Shown here piece after piece: positions 44,101-56,849 of a stretch of DNA of 64,000 nt. Source of the DNA: Hamiltosporidium tvaerminnensis (Eukaryota > Microsporidia > Dubosqiidae); NCBI GenBank assembly GCA_022605425.2, contig CM061254.1:372001-436000 (forward strand), in the 5' to 3' direction. Position 1 is the first letter of the stretch. Each line of letters begins with the position of its first letter. The notes under the pieces are model-generated. The model was not told the origin of the DNA. It made no database searches and worked only from the letters and a program-made list of their open reading frames with translations. The translations under genes were made by a program, and so were the position numbers.

Positions 44101-44980
44101 TGAAATTTTACTTTCTATGTTTTTCTTCCAAGCAGATCAGAAATTTTCTTTAAGTGTTGCCTCGTCAAAGCATACCTGGGCGCCCTGGATTATCTGTGCC
44201 ACGTCAGTTATCATCATCGGCACATAAGAATCAGCATACTCACCGATAATTCGATTAATTAGGTCTAAAACTTTACGTTCAATCAATTCACTTGGAAGCT
44301 TTCGAGTTCAGACCACCACTTTCCCAATTTTCTTCTTCGAGATTTCTTTGGTTTTACTTAAAAATTTATCTCTTAAGTTTATGTATCTGTAGTGTCAGTC
44401 AAGGTGCATGGCTGAGTGAGACAAGTGGCGATTCTACGTCGCTCTTAATTCTCTTTTGGCTTATTTCCCTTTCTGCTTCATTTTGTGTGAGTTTTTTAAA
44501 TACATAGATATCTAATGTACATCAAAATTTCTCATTATACTAACGCAGAGCGGCGAGCCAACCATTTCTGTGCATTCTCTCAAACCTCTTTTGCACTGCT
44601 AGAATAGCAGATCTAGGCATTCCTGCTCTACGACTGTGACAGAGTCAAGTATTGAGTGCAATACCATCAGTCGATTCCCTTCTAGAATGGCATCTGAATT
44701 GAGGTTTGTCATGCCGTTGGCTGGTCCACACGCAGTGGCATCGGTACCAGAAGACGAGGGTATGGTGTCAACCAAGCAGACTGGACTAGTCTGGCAACTA
44801 CTGCTTGGTGGTTGGTGGGTGGTGTCATGGAAGGTCGGTGGAGGTGGAAGCCTCTCGGATAACATTGCTTCATCTACATCACACATCAAAATCTCGCCTG
44901 CGATGTTCTCCGAGTTGTTTACAGCTTTTATCTTTTCATTTCTTATATTTTGGCTGTCTAATTTTTTCCTTCTACCCATT
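41195..44980 (-). mobile_element. R4/Dong-like non-LTR retrotransposon (copy 4), several lesions
   Basis: Minus-strand copy almost as long as that at 24736-28523, from ATG (MGRRKK) near 44980 to the conserved TTTTATTTAATAAA-type end at 41195-41215. The reading frame survives in pieces: 44599-44980 (N-terminus), 43574-43993 (pre-RT), 43276-43506 (RT start), 42219-43310 (RT core and thumb, keeping WIDVKKAYDSIDH and LLFIDDLKLLA), 41764-42075 (zinc knuckle region and nuclease) and 41239-41691 (C-terminus). In the zinc knuckle the first Cys pair region is damaged. A TGA directly follows the nuclease ITLIEI motif and is shared with the copy at 60.35 kb. Not functional. Confidence 0.9.
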
Positions 44981-45240
44981 TTAATTAAGATTAATAGAAT
45001 ACTAAAAAAAATAATTAAAATTAAAATTGACAAATCAGTAAAACGAGAATTATTCTTCAAATAATTAAACAGAATATTAAAAAAATAATTAAAATTTAAA
45101 TACTAAATACGTAGAAAAAGAAGAATGATTATTAAAATATATAACTAGAAATTAAAATGTAAAATTTATATTTAAAAATTAAATGAATGAATTTTTTTTT
45201 AAGAGATAGAATAAAACAAAGAAATACAAAAATACACTCT

Positions 45241-45975
45241 TTATGCATTATTTTCAAATTTCTTGATATTTTGCACGTCATTAAAATTATTAGATTCACA
45301 TAAAAGTGAAAAATCAAAATGGTTTGAATTTTGATTTTCAAGAAATCTATTTTGGTAAAATTCAAGAACTTTTAAATATTCTGGATTGGAATCATTTCTA
45401 TCGCATTTATTAAAATTATTATTATATATTTTATTAACTATTGGTTTATCAAATCTTTGTTCGTAAAAAATTTGTGTTTTTTTTACTTCTTTTTTATTGG
45501 CAGATCTTTGAATAAAATCAGAAAGAAAATCATCGACTTTTATTTCTGTATTGACTGATACATATTTTATTTCCGATAAAGAATTGGTAAACTCAGATTG
45601 TGATTGTAAAAAATCTATTTTTGGCACAATTCTTAGCATATTAAGTAGAGAATCTATCGACTTTGGTTTAAGTTTATCTTTTAAATAAGTTACTGCATTG
45701 TTTTGTGTTTCAAGAAATGTCTGTAATTCTAAAACGGAATAAGAATCAGATGAACCCATAATTTCAGAGATAAGTTCTTTTATTAATGTATCTTCACCGG
45801 ACTCGGGATTTAAAATATTTAATGAAGATATTCTTTTTGTTAGAGCCATTATATAATCTCCTGCTATGTCAGTCAAAATAGTTAAAGCAGAATTCGAACA
45901 TCTCTCAAAACTTGATTGTATTAAGATCTCTGCTACAGCAAGTTTTAATATTTTATTTGTAAATCTTGATTTCAT
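45241..45975 (-). CDS. Histone-fold (Bromo_TP type) protein, TAF3/TAF8/SPT7-like
   Basis: A 244-residue protein with ATG at 45975, preceded by CCC (CGACCCAT then ATG). Residues about 8-50, KILKLAVAEILIQSSFERCSNSAL followed by TILTDIAGDYIMALTKRI, match the histone fold of bromodomain-associated proteins: a VA-x-IL helix, a short loop, the long helix beginning SAL-x-x-LTD, and a final helix. In this class TAF3, TAF8 and SPT7 pair with TAF10 in TFIID or SAGA; which one this is cannot be told. No PHD finger or bromodomain is present, and the protein is short for the class. The C-terminus is Asn-rich and variable. The gene lies 260 bp beyond the 5' end of retrotransposon copy 4. Confidence 0.72.
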   Translation of the reverse strand: MKSRFTNKILKLAVAEILIQSSFERCSNSALTILTDIAGDYIMALTKRISSLNILNPESGEDTLIKELISEIMGSSDSYSVLELQTFLETQNNAVTYLKDKLKPKSIDSLLNMLRIVPKIDFLQSQSEFTNSLSEIKYVSVNTEIKVDDFLSDFIQRSANKKEVKKTQIFYEQRFDKPIVNKIYNNNFNKCDRNDSNPEYLKVLEFYQNRFLENQNSNHFDFSLLCESNNFNDVQNIKKFENNA

Positions 45976-45977
45976 AT

Positions 45978-45983
45978 GGGTCG
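45978..45983 (-). promoter_or_regulatory. CCC-type start-proximal motif
   Basis: Minus-strand CGACCC lies two bases before the ATG of the TAF-like gene. Confidence 0.4.
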
Positions 45984-47204
45984 TGTCATAAAGATTTGAA
46001 AATATTTTTTTTTGAAGAAATATAAATTTTAAATTTATATATTTCTAAAATATTTAATATTTTTTTAAATCACGAATTACAGAACCAAATTACTGATAAT
46101 TCAAAATATATACTTAATAATATTTATTTAGAGTGTGAGTTTTAAAAAAGACAATTAGATTTTTTTTACGAAATAATATATTTAAAATTATTTGTAGAAA
46201 TGAAGGCATTTTTTAGGTTATAAATTAATCGTAAAGTATACGGAAATTTTATTTCCGAGTTTAAATTGTATTTTTTATATTTGATTGGTAGAACAGGTGT
46301 TTACTTTTTTTTAAATTAAAACCAAAATTCAGTAATATTTTTGTCGTATCCATTAGTCTTTTTGCATCATTTTATATCGTTACAGTTTAATAAATAAACA
46401 CCGGGAACACTATTACGAAATTCAAAGGTATTTTTAGAATACAGATTCTTTTTTGATATTTTGAATGATAAAAACTATACAAAATGTTCAAACAAATATA
46501 ATCAAAGGTTGCGAATCGCTACTAAAATAACATTATTATTAAACTTTTCGGAATAAATAATTTCCAACCGGATACTATTTATTAAATTTTTTATGTTCAG
46601 AGTAATAGTAATAAAAGTTGATTCATAGTGTGTTTTTTCTGAAATTTAAGCGAATATTTCATAACAATGTGAATAAAATAACTTATAAAAAAGCGAAACG
46701 ATGTTTTTTACAAAGCAAAATTTAATTTCGTACTTTTTAATGATGAGTCTTCTAAATATTAGCTTTCTCTCGGAATTTCCTTAAATTATAAATATTACAA
46801 AACTCCTAACTATAATCAAATAAAATTTTCATAAACGTTAAATTTTCATTATTTTTATTTTTGCTTGAGACTATCAATTCAAAAGAATTAAACTTTCCTA
46901 AAATAAAAATAATTTTTGTAATAAAGGTCACAAATTTTTTTAATTTAAACAATATAGTGTTCTCTGTGTATCTACAACTGTAATGACTAGTTATGATCAT
47001 TTGTGACTGTTGTGATTTTTTGAGCCTCATCTTAATCTCAAAGTAATATATCTTTATCAAGTATACTTTTAGTATTAGAAATCTTGCTTTTGATAATTAT
47101 TTTTAATAACATTGAGTTCCCTAAAATGGAAATACTCCGCAAATGAACTGAAAGTTCGGAATATAGAATTTAAGGCATTCATGCATACTTGATTACCTAC
47201 TTAT
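45984..47204. other. AT-rich intergenic region
   Basis: Upstream flank of the TAF-like gene. No frame with protein character; no repeat family recognised until about 47205. Confidence 0.5.
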
Positions 47205-47417
47205 TCAATCTCTCTTTGGCTTCTCGTGGGCGAGGAGGAAGAAATGGAACTTTTCCATTTGTTTCTTTTAATATGTTATAACTCTGGATTATAGGGGATT
47301 GGCCTATAAATCTAGTTTGGTTTATAATCTACCACAAATACAGCAATGATTTTCATACCGATTATACACACTTATGCTAAGCAGAAAGTTTTTAATATGT
47401 TATCCTCTCTCTACCCT
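47205..47417 (+). repeat. Family C dispersed repeat, copy 3
   Basis: Best-preserved family C copy: GGGCGAGGAGGAAGAAATGG, TTAATATGTTATAACTCTGG, GGGGATTGGCCTATAAATCT, TTTCATACCGATTATACACA and the tail AAGCAGAAAGTTTTTAATAT followed by GTTATCCTCTCTCTACC. About 210 bp. No open frame. Confidence 0.8.
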
Positions 47418-50400
47418 TGGATACATAGGTTTTAATGCAATTATTCTTATATAGAACGTCTTATTTTATGAGTTTTAATGGCTATAATAAGAGTATATTT
47501 TAATCATATAGCTAAGGCTATTTAATACATCATTGTCTGTATAAAACAACAAGATTAAATTTACAAAAGTATAGTCAAATAAAAACCAGACAATTCTATA
47601 TGATATTTAGTATGCTATCTACGAGCCATATAGGTAGCCAATGCTTATTTCTTCATATACATTCAACTTTCCACAAAAGCAATAGAAATTTCATTTTTAA
47701 TTTCGATTAATTTTTTACATACCTAATTCTTATTTTTAATAGTAAAATTACACATTTTTTATATAAGTCAAAATATGTTCTATTAAACGTATCTAATAAT
47801 TAGATAACCAATAGTGCATTTCTTTCGTCTTTCTTTACAAATATTACAAAACAATTATTGATGTATGTTTAGAATCATTGTGTTTTTTAAAAATATACTC
47901 GTATAAAACCCAAATATCAAAAAATGATTCCGAATTGTTTGCAAGAATACTAACATATAGAAATCAGTAAATAGTAATATCAATAAATGCCAAATTCTTA
48001 ACACCTTAATATGTCATACGTCCCCAAATTATATTATTTTTTCATTATGCTTGACTGTTGGGGTAATATATTTAAGATTAAGGCGTTCTCACTATTCCCT
48101 CAGTACATAAATGTTAACATCCGAATTAAACAAGTTTAACTTGCGTCCATCACTACTTATTGTACTTTTAAAATCGTTATCTGAAATTGATAAAATGAAT
48201 TTGAAATTCCAAATTTAGGAACACGGTTTTTTAGTGCCAACAAGGTTTTTGGGCAAGGGAAAGGATATGGATACAACTTTATTTAAATGATTTCTTATAT
48301 TCTAGACAGTACTATTGTGACTAAATAGCTCATCTAATATTTTTGTGATTTCTGAAAAACTGATTTTGGAATTTTTTTTCTAAGTTCAGAAATTCTATAG
48401 GTTATGGTGATATTTATAAGTAGTGGTTGTCTAATCGATCTTTAAAATTTGCTATCCTTTCTAATTATTTACCTTTGTAAAATATAAGAGACTTTGGAGC
48501 TAGTTATTTGATGCCATTCCGAAATTTTTCTTATGGAATTTCCTTTAAGCTTATCTCCACTTAAGAAGCTTTCCGGTTGATTGAATATAACTCATTTTAG
48601 GGTAGTCTATCCCCTAAAAGAAACAATTAATAGATCTATGACGCATAATTTTAAATGGTTTTTAGGTATCTAGATTTTTCTTGACATTAAACTATATATT
48701 CATATGTATAACTATAAATTTTGAATAAATTGCAAGAACAATATAGGTATATGATATTATAACTCGTTATTTACTACAAAAAGATTAAAAATTCCTAAAA
48801 AAAATATATGAAAATTTAGAATTTTTGAGTCCTAAGATTATTTTCGGACATACTGTAGGTATAAAAATATAGATAAAATGTAATTAAAGTGGTTTTTTCA
48901 ATGTTCTATACCGTAAGCCTATGCAAAATATGAGGTTGAAATTTCAACGAAATAAAATTATTCGAATAAAATCTAAATAAATTAATGATGTCTTGTTTTA
49001 TTTGCTTTCCAATAAAATGACTTGTTTTTAATTATCATTTTAAAACTGAAAATCAATTTATTAAATATTGTGGTCCTGAAGACCCCTGCCTAATTTTGTT
49101 TATTCTGCATGCTACAGGATGAAAATGCTCATTAAAAGCTTTTATTATAAGAATACGTATTTTTCTGACGATAATTTGTCGGATATTTTAGATGGAAAGG
49201 TTTTATAGACAGTTTAGAATGGCAATACAACAAAACATAAAATCTACAAAATATTTTTTTTATGAATTATCCGTAAACCAATTCAACCTTTTTTGCTAAT
49301 AATCTTTTTGGGAAATTTTAAAATTTCAAAAGGTAATAATTTGCTTTTATTGTTCTTCTTTAGTATCAATTTCTTTAGTAGTAAATAAATCCGCTAGTAA
49401 TTTTCTTATTAATTGGGGTTATTCGAAACAGTGATATGGTCGTTTTCTGCTTGTATTTCTTAAAATGTTTTGAATTTTGTTAATCGCATATTTGAGTATG
49501 TCAGTTTAAGAATATAAAATATTTTCTAGTATCGTTCAGCTTTAGAAATCATATTAAAACAGTGCAGAAGGCTAGATATTCCTTTTAATATTAAAGATAC
49601 TATTTAGTATCACTAAATACAATTTTCTTATAGGAATTTAGGTAATAATTCAAAAAAGATGTACAAGACACATTAATTCCTGGTTACCATAAACAACAAA
49701 AGCAGCGATTTCTAAAGATTAAAAAATTTTTTATTGTATGCTATATAATATCATTTTGAACATCATTTAAATGTTGCCTTTTTATCTGAATAATTATTTA
49801 CAACTTTCTATTTGATTAGAAATTTTTTATATTTAATCTCGTATTCTAAAGCATTCCTGGTTTCTAATGTATTGGACTATGTTTTAAATCGAACAGTGGT
49901 TTTCTAATAGCCATTTCCAAAACATTGCTACACAAAGCATGGACTGATAGGGTAAACTCAAAACAATTAAAAAAATCTTATAGACTAGAAGCAACAGAAT
50001 TAATTTCCTTATAAATTATTTTAAACTCCTATATTTTATATAGGTATATCTAAAATTAACCATCTTGTTTCAAATCGAATTAGTCTAAACATAGCACAGG
50101 TATCAATACAGTCGGCTAATTAACGATTATAATTTATTCAAAATATCATTCATAAACAATATTTGTGTTGCAATAGCTAGGAAATACTTCCCATGTTCAA
50201 AGGAACAAGCAAAGCTCCGTCATTCTGATTTTATAATTTTTCAATTTGTCAAACGATAAATCCATTTCTACCATTAAAAGCCACATTTTCTCGTTTCATT
50301 AGTAAAAATCATCTTTAGTTTCACTATCTATCGTATTCATAAATATATTGATATTCAAATGATTAAAACGTATGAATTTCCATATTTAAATTAACATTAA

Positions 50401-51192
50401 TTATTTTTAACGGCCAATTACCATTTTTGATTTTCATAATGCGATTGATTTTCTTTTTTTGTTTTCAATATTACTTTACTTAGGTATCCGAGTTTAAGCA
50501 AATAAAATACATGCTAGAATAAATAGAACAGACTAAAAAATACAATAATGGTTTCTCTATTGACAATCAAATTTAAACTAGATTTTAATGCTCACCTTCA
50601 TAATTTTCATTCTCTTTTTTTAAAAAGAGCTCGACTAAACTTAAAAATTTAAAAAAAAATAGGGCGAAAAATACAAAATAAACGTAGAAGATAGGCGGAT
50701 TTATGGTAAATTAATTTATGAAAACTAAAATAGAGTAATTGTTTAGAAAATTGTTTTGTCTTGTTTCAAAAAATCTTATTAACCACTTCTGTGGTCAACC
50801 TCGTGAAAAAAATTGAACAAAAAAAACCAAATTATTTTTTCTATAATATCTTTTTAACCAAATGTGTGATTTTACCGAATACAGTTTAGTAAAATCGCTA
50901 AGTGTGAAAACTACTTGCCCGAGCTTTAATCGAGCGAATCAAAATGCTACTAAACATTTTTCCTTAACTATGCGCGAAGATGTCATACAAGTGATTAATA
51001 AAAAGGTTGAAGTCATGGGGAAGAACTAAGATTTATTTAATAGCTCGCTCCTTCTCTACGGATGGAAAACAATCAAACGATGAATCATAACTCGACAGTT
51101 TTTAGGAGTTCCAAAAACAATTTTCTTTTGATTGAATGGGTCGTCGGCCTCACGCAAACATTCCGAACTTAAGATAAAAGAGCACCAAAAAA
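47418..51192. other. 3.8-kb AT-rich stretch with no gene seen
   Basis: No open frame of note in any frame. A somewhat more GC-rich patch begins near 50920. No retrotransposon or family A-C copy was recognised. Confidence 0.55.
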
Positions 51193-51252
51193 GGATCTAA
51201 TTCGGCCCTTCGGAAGTAAATTCCAAAATCCTACCACTAGGTCATGGGCGAC
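51193..51252 (-). repeat. tRNA-like/SINE-like patch
   Basis: Minus strand begins GTCGCCCATGACCTAGTGGT and continues with a GGAA-TTTAC-TTCC hairpin-like block and GGGCCGAATTAGATCC. This recalls a tRNA-derived A box and B box, but the acceptor stem cannot be closed and no clean anticodon arm forms. Probably a decayed tRNA-derived repeat; low certainty. Confidence 0.25.
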
Positions 51253-51545
51253 AGAATCAGAGAATGCAAAATTTATTTTAAATTTTGTTGTTTTTTGCAA
51301 GCAAATAATTTTAATATTTAGTTTATGAAAGTTTTATAATCTTAAAATATTTGGGTGACTTGTGGTTTCATGCAACTTTAATTTTTTACCGTATTTTCTA
51401 CAAAAATTTTAGAGTAAGAAAAGCTATTAAAATTGTCTAAATTATGTAGACGTAAGCATAAAAACGTTTTTATTAGAGAATAAAGTTTTTCTTATCATAA
51501 CAAACACATATTCTCGAAAAAAGTGCCTTATTAAATAATTTACAC

Positions 51546-53709
51546 CTATAAATGATTAAAAAAATGTATTCTTAGAATATTTTCAGAAAATTTCTCTCTA
51601 AATCCCTGAACAATCATCTTGTTATTACCTTTATTATGATACTCTAAATAAATCACAATTATATTTTTAAAAGATCCTGCAGGAAAATCATAAATCGTAT
51701 CTTCATCAAAAATACAAAAACTGAAAGTCAAGCAATTAAGGTTTTCTAACAAAGTTAAATATTCCAAATCTGATTGGGTTATTTTGATACCTCTGAACTC
51801 AAAAAAAGTTATTTTTTTTACAAATATTTGAAGGGAAAAAATTACAATTTCCGTACCTTTAAAAACACAGTTGTTGAATCCTATAGTTTCAACACTTTCG
51901 AATATAGATATATCCTTTTCAATTTTATATATTTCACAATTTAAAAACCGTATACACTTAATTTTATCCATTACCATATCTTTGAATATTTGTAAAAAAA
52001 AATCGGGATCTTTGATATTTTCCAAGAAAAGATTCTCGATTATTTCCAAGTTTTTTAGAAAAGATATATCACTGTCTCTGTGCTTTTTGTTAGAAAATTT
52101 TAATTCTTTTAAAGTCTTAATATCTGTTCTTTGATACTTTTCTCTATATTCAGATTCAAGGCATTCTTCATCAAATGATATGTTTAGATTTTTAAACTTT
52201 CTAGTAAATCAATAAACTTATATATATGGTGTTTATATAACTGTTTTGGCTTTATGATTTTAAAAGATTTAATAGATTTATTTTTCGATGCAAATTTGAT
52301 GTCCATTCCCGGATTTATGACTTTTATATTATTTAGTATCAATGATTCGAGCTTAGAATTATTTAGAAAAGATTCAAAAACATTAATATCTATTTCCGTC
52401 TCTGTAAAAACAATACTTTTCATATTTTCAAGGATAAATTCTTCGTTAAAATCTAGATTTACAATTCTACAGTCTTGTAAGTCCACATGTAAATTATTTA
52501 TAGATTCATCTTCTGTAATAATGCCAGTAATTTCCCAAAATAAATAATTATATTCAAAAAATATATAATATTCCATCTTTTTTGTAATACCATTCGAAGA
52601 TTCAAATTCTTTCGATTTAATCCTGATCCAAGGGAATATTCTGGGCAAGAAAAACTTAAATTCTTTACATCCTCCTTAGATCTAAAATTCCCAACTACAA
52701 TATTGTTGATAAACGCATGTTGAAGTGATTCTATGCATTCCAACTCGTCAGATATATCAGAATAATCTCTTGTATAACATAAAATTTCAAGTAAAACTAT
52801 TTTTTTAACATATTTTAAAATTTTAAACTAATTTAAAAAATATTTTTTGAGATTTATATGTAAAAAATATATATATTAAGCCTTTTGCAATGTATTAGTG
52901 CTTTCTATCAGACCAATCAAAGATCTATCGAAGGTGGGATTAAGAAAAATTATGCTTTCGAAAGGAAAGAAAAATTTCGATAAGAAAAACTTTAATTTAT
53001 CAGTTTCATACGTACTATACTGCCTAATATAAATTGTTTGAATATTGATAATAATCATAATAAAATTCATTATGATTTTTCTTTGAAGAATGTTTCTAAT
53101 ATATTTTAAATATTCATCCAGAAAGTCTTTGGATAAATCTAATATTGTTTTCCTGTCTTCATTAAACAAAAATGAGTATTTTTCTTTGAGTAAATAACCA
53201 TTTTTATTATAGTGAAAAGGGTTGTTTTCGCATTTTTTTGCATGCAAGAGTAAAATATATTGTACAAAAATCCTTTTACATAACACAAATGATATTTTTT
53301 TGTGTATTCCATAACCAAGCTGAATATAATTTTCATTAAATGAATCAAAATTGTTACATTTTGTGTTTAATTTTAAAAAAACTACCTTCATTAAGTTCTC
53401 TATAAGCAGAATGTCTTCTGTACCTAAAAAATTTAAAATATAAATGATTGTATAGATATTTTCAAAGGAAAGCTCCTCGGCAAAAATATAAAATGAATTT
53501 ATAAAATTATGAAAATGAATAAATTGTTCCAAACTTATTTCTTTTATTGGTACTGCAATTTCATTCTCAGTCTTTTTCAACTCTGATATAATTTTAAATT
53601 TCACAGGATATTTGTCAATATCATCTATTCCGTATGATTTAGTCACTTTTAATCGCTTAGGTGGATTGTTTTCATCTATTTCGTAATTTTCATCCTGCAC
53701 CGAAACCAA
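51546..53709 (-). pseudogene. Decayed leucine-rich-repeat-like gene
   Basis: Open pieces on the minus strand follow in order: 53709-52876 (277 codons), 52743-52498, 52648-52184 and 52049-51546. They change frame and none begins with ATG; each starts at TTG, and the first frame is closed by a TGA upstream with no ATG between. The first piece has an N-terminal tail with a basic KRLKVTKS patch, then a region (FIHFHNFINSFYIFAEELSF, FLGTEDILLIENLM) faintly like a BTB-type fold. The later pieces carry irregular leucine-rich repeats with spacings such as CIRFLNCEIYKI, TIGFNNCVFKG and CLTFSFCIFDE. Large LRR families are known in microsporidia. Best read as one dead gene; short independent genes are less likely. 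Confidence 0.7.
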
Positions 53710-56559
53710 TTTATTAATATTAGTTTGCTGAGTTTTTTCTCAAAGCTACTATGCCTTCGTTTTGAAAGTTGTAACTGATCGTATCACTCGGGAATGTGAA
53801 TTTTACAGATGTATTAGAAACCAATTAAAGTAACATCAGCAACAAAAATATCACTTCATCGATTCTCGTTTTCTCGTGCTCCTCTTTTATCAAGATTTAA
53901 TTTGTTTTTTCCCATGGTATAGTAAATATCTCTCTATTTTTTTTATAATAGATCATTTCGCTAATCTAGTCTGATTTTTTTAGATGTCAAATTTTACTAG
54001 TGGCTCTAAACTTATAATTTCAGATTTTTCGTATAATAAGAATATTCTAATTATATTTTTTTTGGTAAATGTTCAATTCGATTGTTCTTTTTAGGTTTCT
54101 AGTATTTTTATGTTCCTTTTTAGATAAAAAGCCTGAAAACTATTCGAATTTCAATGTCATATTTTAAATTAAAATTTTTTTTCTTGTTTGATACGAAATT
54201 GACTTATAATTTGATTTAAAACCTTCTCTGAGGAGGTTTCCAAAAATATATTTCTAAATATAATTAAGATGTTGTTGTAATGAAATATTTTTTTTATTTA
54301 CTAGATTGAATTGCAATTGAATTTAACTCTTTTTCTAGAGGGAAATAAATTTTAGTAAAAGACTAATTTTTAAGCTTAATTTTTAAAGAAAGTGATAGTT
54401 GTTTTGCCTTGGAGAATAAAATCGTAGTTAAAGCTATTTTGAGTTAAGTTTACGCTTTGTGTTCGATTTTATATAGGAGAAAGTTTCAGGAAATAAAATT
54501 TAAGATGTAGGTATTCTTTATGAAACTAATCAAATAATATTATAAGTTAAGGCTATGTAAAATCCATATTTAAATAGAGGTGTAAAATTTAGATAATTTT
54601 CTTTTTCAAACAAAAAAGATGTACGAGATTTGATTATAAATTTCTAACTTTCCTTTATTATATTAAATGCTTTTCCTATAATTTCTTGGAATAATTCCTA
54701 AGTAAATAATAACCTTGGTCAAAATAAATTTTTCGATTTGAAATATCAAAATTTAAATATCGGATTTAACCAGCTTTCTCTAAGAATTTAACTATAAATT
54801 GTTTCGCGCATGATAAGATAGGAAGAACTTGAAGATTTGGAGCTAAAAAAATATTAAAAAGGCTGCAACAAGCCGAATAGTTGTTAAAGAGGTATAAATA
54901 TAAAATATCATAAAATAATTTTAACACCTTGTCTTTACTAACCTCCCTTTAAAAAATGCCTACCTTAAATAACCAAAAAATCTTAAATGCATTCATTTAT
55001 GGATTAAACCCATCACTTGCTTATAAAACACCCTTTTTCAGTATAAAATGTGGTTTAAACACTTGCTTAAAAACTTGAACCTTCCGTTTGAAACTGTTGC
55101 TAACAATATAAAATATATTGCAAAAAATTCAGCTATAGACCCTATTGGTAAGATTAGGCTCATAAATTTTCTGGCTATTTAGAAAAACTTCAAAATAACT
55201 TTTGGGAATATTTACAGAACTCCATATACTATTACTATCGGTTTTTTTTACATTACTCGTGATCTTATAATCTTGTAAACTGAACGAGGGGAAAAAATAA
55301 AGCAAGCAAAAAGAACAAATACCGCGCATAATTGCCGATTTTCTCCCTTTTCCATGATTTTTGATTAGCAAATATGGAATTGAAACAATCTAAAAAAATT
55401 TAAGCAAAGTCAAATAGAATTAAAATAAAGAAAATATTAAAACTGAAAAAAAACCTAATTTTCCAAATACCAAATAAATTAGATAATATATACGTTTTTA
55501 GTATGTGGTTTAAGGCAAAAAACAAACTATTTTTTCTAATCGATAACGAAAACAAAATTAAATGTAGCAAGAGTTTGATAGATATTTAATGGTTAGGAAA
55601 AATGCAAAAATTTCATGGCTCCTTTAAAATGCAAAGAAGATAAGATTAATTCTTTTATTCGCCCAAAGACCATTTGTAGAATTAAACAAAATAAATTCCT
55701 CTTCGGATAAGAAACCTTAATGTTAATCGCTTGCATATATATCAAGCCAATTTCTACGAAAAAATTAACTAAGACATTAGTCATAAAAATGTATCTTTGA
55801 ATGCTTAAGCTGTCAAAAATAACGGTTTGAGAGTAAAAAAACCCATGAAAAAAATCCTAATTCTGCGATTTAGATTTTGTAATTATTTTTGAATTTTTAA
55901 TTATTCAAAAATAACTTGGGTTTAACTTTCTAAAAACGAAGCTTTTATTCAATTACAAAATAAATTACATGAAATCATTTTGGAAAAAAACTATTTGACT
56001 TTCTCAGATGAAAAATGGTGCAATTCGTTGTGTTTCGCAAAAAATTATAAATATCATAAATGACTTTCTATTTGAAACGAACATGATAATTGACAGAAGA
56101 ATTCATACTTAAACCGAAAAGTATTTTTACAAAGAACGCAATAAAATGATTTAATGTACAGCTTTTTCCAAACGCTTTCAAAAGCATATGAAAACGTTGT
56201 TCCAAGAGCGGACCAATAATATGTATCATGAACCTTAATGAGTAAACACTAACTGCAAAAAACTGTTCAAAATATTGATCGAACACCAAGAACTGATTAT
56301 AAAGGATAAAATTAAGGTTTGGACTTTCTATACACCTTGCAAATCAACTTAAATGTTTTGAACTATAAATATGAAAAGAAATTACAAGATCAACCGAGAA
56401 ATATCTAGAAGTTTATCAATCTACATATAATAACTAATTTAGAATGTACTGAGAACCTTTATATTTCTTATTGATCTTGAAATTAATTAAATAAATTCTA
56501 TTGAAATTGATTGATTATCTGACCTAGTGGAATTCATATCAAAAGAAACTTAGTTCTTT
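53710..56559. other. AT-rich intergenic region, possible ancient transposon traces
   Basis: No supported gene. Small frames around 54958-55080 and 55980-56290 give fragments vaguely like transposon proteins, but too broken to name. Confidence 0.45.
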
Positions 56560-56772
56560 CTTATTGGTTCCTTTTTATTTTTTCAGTGCCAGAATGAACA
56601 AATTTTAGTTTTGCATTTGTTTTTTTAATCTCTTGGGACTTATTATAGAGCATCGGCCTATAGATCCTGTGTGGTTTATATTCCACCATAATGGAAGAAA
56701 TGATTTTTTGTATGAATTTTACACATGCATTGACAAGTAGATAGTTTTTAATATGGTATTCCTCTTTCCACC
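56560..56772 (+). repeat. Family C dispersed repeat, copy 4
   Basis: Shares GGCCTATAGATCCTGTGTGG, TTTATATTCCACCATAATGG and the tail AGATAGTTTTTAATATGGTA then TTCCTCTTTCCACC with the 47.2-kb copy; the 5' part is diverged. Confidence 0.7.
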
Positions 56773-56849
56773 TTTATCAAAAGAAAACGAAGTAATATTC
56801 GCAAGGTAAAAATTTCTCTTTTTTATTTAGGTTTGTATGTATTTATTGT

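Noticed and set aside
54958-55140. Short frame reading like a retrotransposon Gag segment (ILNAFIYGLNPSLAYK)
   Set aside because: Only about 40 residues before a stop and no neighbouring protease, reverse transcriptase or integrase; too weak to name.
55980-56290. Possible transposase trace (FSDEKWCN)
   Set aside because: A single short motif among stops; no inverted repeats or second catalytic motif found.
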